Below are positions 25,046 to 33,228 of a DNA stretch of 60,706 nt, piece after piece. Positions within the stretch are counted from its first letter, which is position 1, and each line of letters begins with the position of its first letter. Location: assembly GCA_034434915.1 (NCBI GenBank), contig DAOTYE010000021.1:1-60706 (forward strand), in the 5' to 3' direction. The notes under the pieces were generated by a model. It was not told the origin of the DNA. It saw only the letters and a list, made by a program, of their open reading frames with translations, and ran no database searches. Both the position numbers and the translations under genes were made by a program. This DNA comes from DAOTYE01 sp034434915 (lineage in GTDB: Bacteria; Chloroflexota; Dehalococcoidia; Dehalococcoidales; RBG-16-60-22).

Positions 25046-25320
25046 TCAATAATCGCCCGCAAGACATTCTTACCGTCCCTGAGCTGGACGCCTTATTCAT
25101 TGGTCGCCATGCCCTGTCATTAAACCTTGGTATTCCCGGGCAGGGTGATAATCCTGAAATTCAGCATGCCGTAGATAAGGCGATTAAAGAGGGCAAATCT
25201 GCCGGCAGGGCGGTGGGAGGCGGGGCAATCAATGCGGGAGACCCTGCCAGCGTCCGGGAGTTCATCAAGCAGGGAGCTCAGTTCTTCAGCCTGACCGCCA
25301 CCTCACCGTTAAGAATTTAA
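25045..25320 (+). pseudogene. C-terminal remnant of an HpcH/HpaI-type aldolase
   Basis: About 91 codons remain, ending in TAA at 25318-25320. PELDALFIGRHALSLNLGIP matches the conserved DALFIGPxDLSxSLG segment of 2-keto-3-deoxy-acid aldolases. EIQHAVDKAIKEGKSAG and VREFIKQGAQFFSL match the C-terminal strands and helices. The N-terminal two thirds, with the metal-binding and catalytic residues, are missing, and the frame begins at the edge of the 34-bp duplication. It is therefore a dead gene fragment and not a short gene. Confidence 0.75.
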
Positions 25321-25394
25321 GAAATGCCACGGCACGCCGAGCGAGATTAAGCAGGATTTGCCTGCATTGCCCAAAAAGTTTGGTACACCTGGAG

Positions 25395-26759
25395 CTATCG
25401 GACTTGAGGCGCCTGCCCGATGAGCTCAGGCCACAGCTCCTCAATGTGCGGCTTGAGCTCTGTCAGTGTATCTTCCACGGCTTTAACCGCAGTATTGATT
25501 TCCTTTTGGGTCATCGGCGTGGACATGACGTAAAGCCCGCGTGAAGCGGAGAAGATGCCTCTCTCCAGCATCGCCAGGTAGTAGAGGTGGAGCAGGTCTT
25601 TGTTCGCCTCACGTGCTGATTTGCCATCAATTACCGGCTTATCGCTGAAGTGGACGTTCTGGAGCGAGCCGATGCCGGTCACCTGCCCTTTGATGTTCAG
25701 CTTCCGGAAGACGCCGCGCACGCCCTCGGCAAAGGACTCGCCCAGCTTATTGATATAGTCAATGACCTCCGGGCTGAGCTGTTCCAGGGTCGCCACGCCA
25801 GCGGTGGCGGTGATGGGGTTGGCATTCAGAGTGCCAGCATGGTAGACCTTGCGCACCTGCGGTGAAAGCTGTTGCATGATTTCCTCACTGCCGCCAAACG
25901 CGCCGACAGGATAGCCGCCGCCGATGATTTTCGCCATAGTGGTGAGGTCTGGCTTTATCTTGTAGAGCGCGGCAACTCCGCCCCAGGCTAACCTGAGGCT
26001 GATGACCTCGTCAAGGATAAAAAGGACGCCGTGCTGGCTGGTTACCTTGCGCAGAAATTCAAGGTAGCCATCCCTGGGCGGAATCATGCCCCCCGCACCC
26101 ATCGCCCCCTCCACAATCACCGCCGCCAGCTTGTCCTTGTGTTTCACTATCGCCTCTTCCGCCGCTGTTTTATCATTGAAGGGCACGATGATGGAGTCTT
26201 TCTGAGCACTCTTTGAGATGCCGGAGGCATTTGAGGGGAAAACCACCGGGTCATAGCTACCGTGGTAACAGCCGTCCGTCTTCAATATCAAATCTTTGCC
26301 GGTGATGCTGCGGGCAACCCGGATAGCCATCATCACCGCCTCCGTGCCGGAGTTGGTGAAGCGGACCTTATCAATGGATTTCACCATGTTGCAGACCAGT
26401 TCAGACCAGCGCACGACGGTGGGGATAAGCGCTCCCAGTGCGGTACCTCTGGCGCATTGTTCTCTCACTGCCGCCACCACTTTGGGATTGGCATGTCCCA
26501 GAATCATGGTGGTATAGCAATTGTGCATATCAAGGTACTGGTTGCCGTCAACGTCAGTAAAGTGGCAGCCTTTCGCTTCCTGAATCCAGAAAGGATAAGG
26601 TTCAAACCAGATGCTGGTGCGGGTGTCTCCGCCGGGCATGAACTTTTCCGCTTTCTTCAGCACCGCCAACGATTTCTTCGTCCTCTTGCGATAGGTGTCC
26701 TCATATTTTCTGGTCACCTCTGTCAGTAGCTTCTGCCTGTCCGTGCCTTTTAGTACCAT
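25395..26759 (-). CDS. Class III aminotransferase (glutamate-1-semialdehyde 2,1-aminomutase-like)
   Basis: This 454-residue PLP enzyme of fold type I has RFTNSGTEAVMMAIRVAR (phosphate-binding loop), FILDEVISLRLAWGG (PLP-ring Asp) and MAKIIGGGYPVGAFGG with the Schiff-base lysine at about K277. Overall it resembles HemL, which makes 5-aminolevulinate. No other tetrapyrrole genes are adjacent and relatives include other aminotransferases, so the HemL role is not certain. It is transcribed from its own promoter, divergent from the nitroreductase gene. Confidence 0.82.
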   Translation of the reverse strand: MVLKGTDRQKLLTEVTRKYEDTYRKRTKKSLAVLKKAEKFMPGGDTRTSIWFEPYPFWIQEAKGCHFTDVDGNQYLDMHNCYTTMILGHANPKVVAAVREQCARGTALGALIPTVVRWSELVCNMVKSIDKVRFTNSGTEAVMMAIRVARSITGKDLILKTDGCYHGSYDPVVFPSNASGISKSAQKDSIIVPFNDKTAAEEAIVKHKDKLAAVIVEGAMGAGGMIPPRDGYLEFLRKVTSQHGVLFILDEVISLRLAWGGVAALYKIKPDLTTMAKIIGGGYPVGAFGGSEEIMQQLSPQVRKVYHAGTLNANPITATAGVATLEQLSPEVIDYINKLGESFAEGVRGVFRKLNIKGQVTGIGSLQNVHFSDKPVIDGKSAREANKDLLHLYYLAMLERGIFSASRGLYVMSTPMTQKEINTAVKAVEDTLTELKPHIEELWPELIGQAPQVR

Positions 26760-26807
26760 CTTTATTGCTCCTTAATCTTCTTCCGCCATTATGCTGAGGT
26801 CTGCTCC

Positions 26808-26836
26808 ATTATAGTCTTATAGCAGGCGGGTGACAA
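26808..26836 (-). promoter_or_regulatory. Sigma-70-type promoter of the class III aminotransferase gene
   Basis: On the minus strand: TTGTCA (26836-26831), 17-base spacer, TATAAT (26813-26808), about 50 bases upstream of the ATG at 26759. It is back to back with the nitroreductase promoter. Confidence 0.5.
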
Positions 26837-26844
26837 GTGCGTCA

Positions 26845-26874
26845 TTGACAGGCAGTAGGGCGAAAGATTATCAT
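26845..26874 (+). promoter_or_regulatory. Promoter of the nitroreductase gene
   Basis: TTGACA at 26845-26850 is followed at 17-18 bases by TTATCA/TATCAT (26868-26874). The start codon lies about 34 bases further on with GAGGAGG before it. Confidence 0.4.
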
Positions 26875-26907
26875 GTTTTATCCTGAAATTATCACCGAGG
26901 AGGTTCC

Positions 26908-27477
26908 ATGTTCAAAGACCTAGTCCTGAAAAATCGCAGTTACCGTCGCTTTTATGAAGAGTTTGCCATTAAGCCGGAAACACTCCGCGAGCTGGTTGAC
27001 CTAGCGCGCCTCTCCGCCTCCGGAGCAAACCGCCAGCCGCTGAAGTATATCCTCTCCTCTGACCCGCAGAAAAATGCCCTCATCTTCCCCGCTCTGACCT
27101 GGGCTGCTCAGCTCAAGGACTGGGGCGGACCCAAAGAAGGGGAAAGACCCTCTGCCTACATCATCATCCTCGGGGACACAGAAATCAGCCCCACGGCTAA
27201 CATTGACCATGGCATCGCCGCGCAGAGCATCATGCTGGGAGCAACGGAGAAAGGTCTGGGCGGCTGTATGATTGCGTCAATCAAGAAAGATATGCTGAGA
27301 GACGCACTGAAGATACCGTCACGCTACGAGATTCTGCTCGTGCTCGCCCTGGGGAAACCCAAGGAAAAAGTGGTCATTGAGCCGATCAAGCCAGATGGTG
27401 ACACCAAGTACTGGCGTGATAGTGAGGGCATCCACCACGTTCCCAAACGCGCCCTAGAAGATATTATCATCGGCTGA
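26908..27477 (+). CDS. Nitroreductase family flavoprotein
   Basis: This 189-residue FMN-binding fold begins NRSYRRFYEEFAI (R-S-x-R motif that contacts the FMN phosphate). It continues with LARLSASGANRQPLKYIL, GIAAQSIMLGATEKGLGGCM and ILLVLALGKPKE, all typical. Such proteins reduce nitro compounds, quinones or flavins, and some are specialised dehalogenases or ligand-cleaving enzymes. The substrate is not predictable. GAGGAGG precedes the ATG. It converges on the HD-domain gene with a 2-base gap. Confidence 0.88.
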   Translation: MFKDLVLKNRSYRRFYEEFAIKPETLRELVDLARLSASGANRQPLKYILSSDPQKNALIFPALTWAAQLKDWGGPKEGERPSAYIIILGDTEISPTANIDHGIAAQSIMLGATEKGLGGCMIASIKKDMLRDALKIPSRYEILLVLALGKPKEKVVIEPIKPDGDTKYWRDSEGIHHVPKRALEDIIIG

Positions 27478-27479
27478 GG

Positions 27480-28043
27480 CTACAAGCCGATACGGTCAGC
27501 CACTTCACGCATCCCCATAATGGCATCGGTGATGAGGTCGGTCAGCGGGACGCCGAGCATGGCGGCGCCTTTTTCAATAATACCCCTATTGACCCCGGCG
27601 GCGAACGTTTTGTCCTTCCACTTTTTCATCACTGACTTCGTTTCAAGGTCTTTCACCGAGCGTGACGGGCGGACCAGAGCACAGGCAGTAATCAGCCCGG
27701 AAAGCTCATCCACAGTATAGAGGATTTTCTCCATGTCTGACTTTGGCTCAATGTCCGTGCAGATGCCCCACCCGTGTGAGGCGATGGCGTGAATATAGTC
27801 CTCGGGCCAGTCCCGCTGAGCTAAAATCTCTGGTGCTTTCTTGCAGTGCTGGTCAGGGAAACGTTCGTAGTCAATATCGTGTACCAGCCCGATGATGCCC
27901 CACTTTTCCTCATCCTCCCCCTTCTTGCGCGCCATATAGCGCATCACACCTTCTACGGCATAACCGTGTTTGCGCAGGCTCTCGCTCTGATTGAACTCAT
28001 GGAAAAGCGCCAGTGCTTCTTCATACGTTGGCTGGTGTGGCAT
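27480..28043 (-). CDS. HD/HDIG-domain hydrolase
   Basis: The protein has about 187 residues and an HD metal-dependent phosphohydrolase site: His in LRKHGYAVEGVM, the HD pair in GLVHDIDYERFPDQH, a His in IASHGWG and a downstream Asp in YTVDELSGL. The HDIG variant is often seen in small hydrolases of unknown substrate. AAGGAGG is 5 bases before the ATG at 28043. The longer frame to 28112 would run into the upstream HAD gene and is rejected. It is the last gene of a three-gene operon, 10 bases after the HAD gene. Confidence 0.85.
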   Translation of the reverse strand: MPHQPTYEEALALFHEFNQSESLRKHGYAVEGVMRYMARKKGEDEEKWGIIGLVHDIDYERFPDQHCKKAPEILAQRDWPEDYIHAIASHGWGICTDIEPKSDMEKILYTVDELSGLITACALVRPSRSVKDLETKSVMKKWKDKTFAAGVNRGIIEKGAAMLGVPLTDLITDAIMGMREVADRIGL

Positions 28044-28053
28044 AGTTCCTCCT

Positions 28054-28851
28054 TTATAAAGACAGCAATCTGTCAATCGCCTTAGCACAGTTATCATCTG
28101 AGCCATCATCAATGACCCAATCCGCCGCCGCCTTCACCTCCTCCGGCGCATCTCCAAGGGCAATCGCCAGCCCCGCCCATTTGAACATGCTGACGTCATT
28201 GGGACCATCGCCGATGGCTACCGTCTCCTCTTGAGCAATGCCGAGAACGCCCGCCAGATACTTGAGGGCATTCCCTTTGCCTGATTCCGGACTGCCGATT
28301 TCACAGAACATAGAGTGCACCTCGGTCACCGTCAGACGGTCGCCGAAATAGCTCTTAAGGTGCGCGGCAACGCGGTCAATTTCCTCAGCCGTGCCGCGGG
28401 CGGCAATCTCAGTGGGCTGATAGCGGAGCACCTGAAACAGGTCTTTCACCAGGTTCAGCTTGACGAAGTTGCGGCTGGCATACCACTCATCTTTTTCATG
28501 TATTTCCTCAACATACATCTCGTCATTAATAAATACATACTTGTGCACGCCAATTTTCCGCACCTGCTCCACAACCTCTTTTGCCAGCGTTAACGGCAGA
28601 GGCTTATGCCAGAGAATCTTCTTCTCATGAGGCTCACGGATGAGGGCTCCCTGATAGCAGATGAGCGGCGCAGAAAGCCCCAGCTCCTGAGCAAACCGGT
28701 TGCTGGGACGGTACATCCGCCCCGTCGCCAGGGTAACCATCATCCCCTTTGCCATAGCGCGGGCGATTGCTTCTCTGGCGCTGGGGATAATCAGGCCGTC
28801 TTTATTGACCGCGGTGCCATCCAAATCAATGGCAACTAGTTTATATTTCAT
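28054..28851 (-). CDS. Cof-type HAD-superfamily hydrolase
   Basis: The 265-residue protein has the HAD motifs in order: AIDLDGTAVN near residue 8 (nucleophile Asp), TLATGRMYRPS (motif II Thr), GNALKYLAGVLG (motif III Lys) and VAIGDGPNDVSMFKWAG (motif IV). The large C2-type cap between motifs II and III identifies the Cof subfamily of sugar-phosphate or flavin-precursor phosphatases. It is the middle gene of a three-gene operon, 2 bases after the AIR-synthase-like gene. Confidence 0.88.
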   Translation of the reverse strand: MKYKLVAIDLDGTAVNKDGLIIPSAREAIARAMAKGMMVTLATGRMYRPSNRFAQELGLSAPLICYQGALIREPHEKKILWHKPLPLTLAKEVVEQVRKIGVHKYVFINDEMYVEEIHEKDEWYASRNFVKLNLVKDLFQVLRYQPTEIAARGTAEEIDRVAAHLKSYFGDRLTVTEVHSMFCEIGSPESGKGNALKYLAGVLGIAQEETVAIGDGPNDVSMFKWAGLAIALGDAPEEVKAAADWVIDDGSDDNCAKAIDRLLSL

Positions 28852-28853
28852 AG

Positions 28854-29879
28854 CTATTCTTCCACACCTTCCAGAAAACGGGCAAGTTCATCACGCTTGA
28901 ACTTGGGCATGTTTCTGACCCTATCTCTGGAACGGATTTTAACACCCTCCTCTACCGGCACCACCCTGCCGATGACCGCCGCACTGATGCTTTCTTTACT
29001 CAGGGCAGAAAGAAGCCCGAGAGTGTCCTGGGGCGGCAGGGTAATGATAAGAGAACCTGAAGCTAAAAGACCCAGCGGGTTAAGACTGATGGCGTCACAA
29101 ATCTCCCGGCTCTCCGGAACTACCGGAACCATGTCCTCTTCTATCAAAACGCCCACCTGCGCCGCTTCCGCGATTTCATAAAGACCCGTGGCAAGCCCTC
29201 CCTCAGTGGGGTCATGCATGGCGTGGACCTCAGCGCTGGCGCGAGCAATGAGCGCTTCCTTCAGCACGCTGATGCCTGGTTTGAAAAGGAACTCAGCGGC
29301 AGAAGCAATCACTTTCTTGCGGACTCCAGCATCCCGCAACTTTGCCCCGGCTTCACGGGCAAGCAGTGCCGTACCCTCAATGGCAATACCCTTGGTGAGT
29401 ACAATGTCATCGCCCACCTTTGCTCCCGCCGAGGTGATGACCGGCACGTCCGCTTCTTCCGCCAGCATACAGCCCACGACAATGGGGCGCACCAATCCGT
29501 AGCTGATTTCCGCATGTCCACCGACCAGGCTGATGCCCAGAGAACGGCAGGCATCATGTATCTGGTCAAAGATGGCCTCTGCCATCCTATCCGTGCACTT
29601 TTCCGGCAGGAGGACTGTGGCGAGAAACCAGCGCGGTCTCACGCCCATTGTCGCGATGTCATTGGCGTTCACATTGACCGCATACCAGCCGATAAGGTCA
29701 GCGGCCAGAGTTACCGGGTCAGTCTTCGCCACCAGCAGTTTCTTGCCCGAACGCATTACAGCGACATCTCTGCCGATTCCCGGCCCAATGACGATGCTCT
29801 TATCGCTTAGTTCTATTTTCCCGAGCAGTCTGCCCAGCAGGTCAGCGGGCAGTTTGCCCACGGGGAGTCTTTTTGCCAT
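28854..29879 (-). CDS. AIR-synthase-related protein (HypE/ThiL/SelD superfamily)
   Basis: The 341-residue protein has the PurM-like two-domain fold: VIGPGIGRDVAVM and AADLIGWYAVNVNANDIATMG (ATP-binding dimer interface), ISLVGGHAEISYGLV, DDIVLTKGIAIEGT and MHDPTEGGLATGLYEIA. It resembles HypE but lacks the C-terminal PRIC-type Cys tail that HypE uses to make the Fe-CN ligand; the end reads LARFLEGVEE. It is therefore best described as an AIR-synthase-related protein of unknown substrate, and no hydrogenase genes are nearby. It is the first gene of an operon with the HAD and HD genes. Confidence 0.8.
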   Translation of the reverse strand: MAKRLPVGKLPADLLGRLLGKIELSDKSIVIGPGIGRDVAVMRSGKKLLVAKTDPVTLAADLIGWYAVNVNANDIATMGVRPRWFLATVLLPEKCTDRMAEAIFDQIHDACRSLGISLVGGHAEISYGLVRPIVVGCMLAEEADVPVITSAGAKVGDDIVLTKGIAIEGTALLAREAGAKLRDAGVRKKVIASAAEFLFKPGISVLKEALIARASAEVHAMHDPTEGGLATGLYEIAEAAQVGVLIEEDMVPVVPESREICDAISLNPLGLLASGSLIITLPPQDTLGLLSALSKESISAAVIGRVVPVEEGVKIRSRDRVRNMPKFKRDELARFLEGVEE

Positions 29880-29909
29880 GTCCCCTTCCAGACACGCTGT
29901 CTAATAAGA

Positions 29910-29939
29910 ACTATAGTCTGCCACAAGCCACGCTGTCAA
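29910..29939 (-). promoter_or_regulatory. Promoter of the AIR-synthase-like / HAD / HD operon
   Basis: On the minus strand: TTGACA (29939-29934), 18-base spacer, TATAGT (29915-29910), about 31 bases upstream of the ATG at 29879. Confidence 0.5.
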
Positions 29940-30007
29940 ACAGGCATTAACTTGCGCTTTGCTTCCTTTTGGTCTAGACTGGAGTGAAAAAACGGACATA
30001 TTCAGCC

Positions 30008-30514
30008 ATGAAAAACAGGAGCATCGTTCTCACTGGCATGGCGGGGGTGGGGAAATCAACCATCGGCAGGATACTGGCAAAGGAGCTCGGCTACAGATTC
30101 ATTGACCTTGACCACTACATCCGGCATAAGGACGGCAGGACCGTCCAGCAGGTCATTGATGACGCCGGTGATGAAGCCCTGCTCCAGCTGGAAAAGGAGC
30201 GGATGCGGGAGATATGCCTTAAAGATGTCGTGGTGGCGCCCGGCGGCAGTATTATCTACCACCATGACCTGATGACCTACCTTAAAGAGAACAGCACCAT
30301 CGTCTATCTGGAAGACTGCTTTGATAACATTGCAAGAAGGCTGAGCAAAAACCAGCACCGGCGTGGCATCGTCGGGCTGAAAAGCAAATCACTTAAGCAA
30401 ATCTACGAGGAACGGAAGCCGCTCTACCCGCAGTATGCTGACATCACCATCCACTGCGCCGGCAAGAACACCGGGCAGATAGTTTCAGAAATAATCGCCC
30501 ACTTCAGAGCCTGA
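30008..30514 (+). CDS. Shikimate-kinase-like small-molecule kinase
   Basis: The protein has about 168 residues. GMAGVGKST (residues 10-18) is the Walker A loop, FIDLDHYI carries the Mg/substrate Asp pair, VAPGGSIIY is the GG substrate loop, and ERKPLYPQYADITI carries the lid-side Arg typical of shikimate kinase. The second shikimate-binding Arg, normally in an FRxxE motif after GE, is missing; the segment reads GDEALLQLEKE. Shikimate may therefore not be the substrate. The ATG at 30008 gives the family N-terminus; a GTG at 29984 is possible and neither has a clear ribosome binding site. No aromatic pathway gene is nearby. Confidence 0.72.
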   Translation: MKNRSIVLTGMAGVGKSTIGRILAKELGYRFIDLDHYIRHKDGRTVQQVIDDAGDEALLQLEKERMREICLKDVVVAPGGSIIYHHDLMTYLKENSTIVYLEDCFDNIARRLSKNQHRRGIVGLKSKSLKQIYEERKPLYPQYADITIHCAGKNTGQIVSEIIAHFRA

Positions 30515-30523
30515 GCTGTTCTG

Positions 30524-33190
30524 TTACCGCGCCACACTGGCGATAAGCTCTTCAACTAATGGCTCAGCTTCTTCTTCCGGCAGGCAATAGCGCATCTTGG
30601 TGAAGCCCTGCCTGAGCTCAACCGCCTCCTCGGCGACATTCTTTCCTTCAAGGACTACTCTGGCGATGAGCTCCGCCACTCTGGTGAAGTCCTTCTCTTT
30701 CATCCCGAAGCGCGTCATCTCCTGCACGCCCATCCTGATGCCACTGCTTGAGGTGAATGCTTCGTCATCGGGCAATCCCTGATAATTGACAATGATGTTG
30801 TTTTTCTCCAGGCGGTCTGCGGCGTCAATCGCCTTGGCATAGCCCACCCTCAGGAGCACCTGGTGGGTCTCCGTATAGCCAATGCTGGGGTCTCCTTCCA
30901 CCTGGAGTCCCTGTTCCTTCAGGGCGAGGGCAAAGGCTTTCGCATTGGCGATGACCTGCTCCTGGTAATCCCTACCGTAGGTATTCATCTCATAAGTCGC
31001 CATGAGCAGTCCCAACAGCGTGCCGAGATGGTGATTGCTCACACTGCCCGGGAAAGCACGGCGTGTGATGCTCTGCCAGAGGTCATAGTAGTCAGTCCCC
31101 TCGCTCATGTTGCTCGCCACGATACCTCTCTGCGTGCCAAAGAAGGTCTTGTGGGTGGAGGCGGTAACAATATCAGCACCTTCTTTCAGCGGCTCCTGGA
31201 AATAAGGACCGAAAAGCCCCAGAACATGGGCGGCGTCATACATCAAAATTGGCTTCGGCTTCATGCCTGAAATCATGCGGGCGGTCTCCTTCACCGGCTC
31301 ACGGTGTATTATCATGCTCTTGCCCAGCACGATAAGCTCCGGCTTGTAATGCTCAATAAGCTTAGCCGTCTCAGCTAAATCCGTCTGATATGGATTGTCC
31401 GCTCGCACCGGAAAGTTCACTACCGCCCAGCGCTCGGTGACGGGGTCTACCGCTACAAAGTCCCGCAGACCGCCCATCGGCTGGGCGCTCAGGTGCCCCC
31501 CTTTGCCGATATGGTGGTTCATGACACAGCACAGCCGCCGCGGCTCAATCTTGCGGTTAACCCGGTTGATATAATCCATGATGCCGCTGAAGGTGGTAAC
31601 GTTCGCCATCTGCCCGCTGATTAGCCGCACCTCCACCTCAGAACAGCCGAGGAATTTCTTCAGTTCTTCCTTCAATGCCGCTTCCACCTCAGCAATGAAG
31701 CCGGTCCCCTGGTAATAGTAAGCCTCCACATCGCCCAGGGCTTTAAAGCGGCGGTGCTCAGCATACCTTCCTGACGGGTCAGCAATGGTAAGCAGTCTGA
31801 CGATGGGAGAAGCGGTATTCTCTGAGGGAATGAGGTTTATGGTGCGCTCCTGCCGCCAGAGGGTATTCTGGCAGGCTTTCTTCACCAGGTCACGCGCCTT
31901 TACGGCAAACTCCTGCTCTTCCCTGGAGAATTCAATGGAGACAGCTTCCCCGGCAAGAAGCGGGTGGGCATAGGGCGCGGCTTCACTGGCGAGGTGCCGC
32001 TCTACAATAATGCCTTCTGCCGTTTTGTCCCGGACGATTATTTTTGTCTTCTGCCCCGCTTTCAGGTCGGCGTCAAGATACGCCAGACAGATTGCCCGCT
32101 TACCTGACTCAGCGCCGGGTCTGGACTTTATGCCAGCGCCTTCCGTCTTCCAATAAGGGACGACCGTGCCGCTGGTCACCGCACCCACCTTCTTGCCGTT
32201 GAGGTAGACTTCATTGCCGGCACGGGCGATGGTGCCGCCGGACACTGCCAGAGGCATTACCATACGCGGAACGAGGAGCTTATCCTTCGGCTTGTCCAGA
32301 CAGCCCTGCTGGCGCGCTATCAGCTCTCTCAGCTGTTCCAGTAACGCCTCCCTGCCGATGAAGTCCCCCTTCACCCGGCTGAAGCTCAGCGCAAACCGCG
32401 CCACCGGCAGAGCAAGAATAGGGATTACCCTGCCATCCGCGTCTGTGCCCAGCTCATGACCGTAGAGCGGCAGACCAGCCTCAAGCCTAAGTGTATCCCG
32501 CGCTCCCAGCCCCACCGGCATAATGCCCTCTTTACTGCCGGTAGCCAGCAGGGCGCGCCACAGTTGCACCGCTATCTCAGCCGGTGGAAAAAGCTCAAAC
32601 CCTACCGGCTCACCGGTGTAGCCCGTCCGCGCCACCGGGACATTGACGCCAGAAAATACTACTGTTGTCAGATGATTGCGCCCTGGGTCAGGGAGCTTTG
32701 CTCTGCCGATGACCGCCTGAAGCACCTCTTTGGTGTGTGGTCCCTGTAAGGCGAGCATGGCTATTTTCTGGGTTACATCTTCAAGGGAGACGTCCGCCAG
32801 GCGCGGACAGAAGTTCTGCAGCCACTGCCAGTCTTTCTCCGTGTTTGCGGCATTAACCACGAGGAGATATTCCGCTTCAGTCATCCGATACAGGTAGGCA
32901 TCATCAATGGCACCGCCACGGTTATCCGGAATGATAGTGTACTGGGATTGCCCCGGCTCCAGCGCCGCCACATTGCTGGTGAGGACATACTGCAGGAAGG
33001 GCAGTGCGCCTTTCCCGGTCACCAAGAAGCGTCCCATGTGGGAAATGTCAAAAAGCCCGCCGTATTTCCGCGTCGCCAGATGCTCGGCGATAATGCCGGC
33101 GGGATAGTTCAGCGGCATTTCCCAGCCTGCAAACTCAACCATCTTGGCTCCCAGCTTTACATGCTCTTCGTACAGCGGTGTGCGTCTCAT
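30524..33190 (-). CDS. Fusion of glycine-cleavage T-protein (GcvT) and serine hydroxymethyltransferase (GlyA)
   Basis: The protein is 888 residues. Residues 1 to about 415 are an aminomethyltransferase: RTPLYEEHVKLGAKMVEFAGWEMP in two parts, DISHMGRF, AIDDAYLYRM, ARTGYTGE and the C-terminal barrel near VVERHLASEA. From about 430 it is a PLP-dependent SHMT close to archaeal-type enzymes: INLIPSENTAS, SGQMANVTTFSG, LMYDAAHVLGLFG and TASTHKTFFGTQRG with the PLP lysine at about K681. Both halves handle the glycine/tetrahydrofolate C1 exchange, so the fusion would channel methylene-THF between glycine and serine. The frame is continuous with no internal stop. It is the last gene of the mutS2 operon, 38 bases after the VLRF1-like gene. 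Confidence 0.9.
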   Translation of the reverse strand: MRRTPLYEEHVKLGAKMVEFAGWEMPLNYPAGIIAEHLATRKYGGLFDISHMGRFLVTGKGALPFLQYVLTSNVAALEPGQSQYTIIPDNRGGAIDDAYLYRMTEAEYLLVVNAANTEKDWQWLQNFCPRLADVSLEDVTQKIAMLALQGPHTKEVLQAVIGRAKLPDPGRNHLTTVVFSGVNVPVARTGYTGEPVGFELFPPAEIAVQLWRALLATGSKEGIMPVGLGARDTLRLEAGLPLYGHELGTDADGRVIPILALPVARFALSFSRVKGDFIGREALLEQLRELIARQQGCLDKPKDKLLVPRMVMPLAVSGGTIARAGNEVYLNGKKVGAVTSGTVVPYWKTEGAGIKSRPGAESGKRAICLAYLDADLKAGQKTKIIVRDKTAEGIIVERHLASEAAPYAHPLLAGEAVSIEFSREEQEFAVKARDLVKKACQNTLWRQERTINLIPSENTASPIVRLLTIADPSGRYAEHRRFKALGDVEAYYYQGTGFIAEVEAALKEELKKFLGCSEVEVRLISGQMANVTTFSGIMDYINRVNRKIEPRRLCCVMNHHIGKGGHLSAQPMGGLRDFVAVDPVTERWAVVNFPVRADNPYQTDLAETAKLIEHYKPELIVLGKSMIIHREPVKETARMISGMKPKPILMYDAAHVLGLFGPYFQEPLKEGADIVTASTHKTFFGTQRGIVASNMSEGTDYYDLWQSITRRAFPGSVSNHHLGTLLGLLMATYEMNTYGRDYQEQVIANAKAFALALKEQGLQVEGDPSIGYTETHQVLLRVGYAKAIDAADRLEKNNIIVNYQGLPDDEAFTSSSGIRMGVQEMTRFGMKEKDFTRVAELIARVVLEGKNVAEEAVELRQGFTKMRYCLPEEEAEPLVEELIASVAR

Positions 33191-33228
33191 CGTTGCTCTC
33201 CCTCTCTATGATATTCAAATAAAGAGAT

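Noticed and set aside
25395..26759. Firm call as HemL in a tetrapyrrole cluster
   Set aside because: No heme or corrin genes are adjacent and the class III aminotransferase family is broad, so the call was kept general.
28854..29879. HypE and a hydrogenase maturation locus
   Set aside because: The fold is right, but the C-terminal PRIC-type Cys tail is absent and no other hyp or hydrogenase gene is present.
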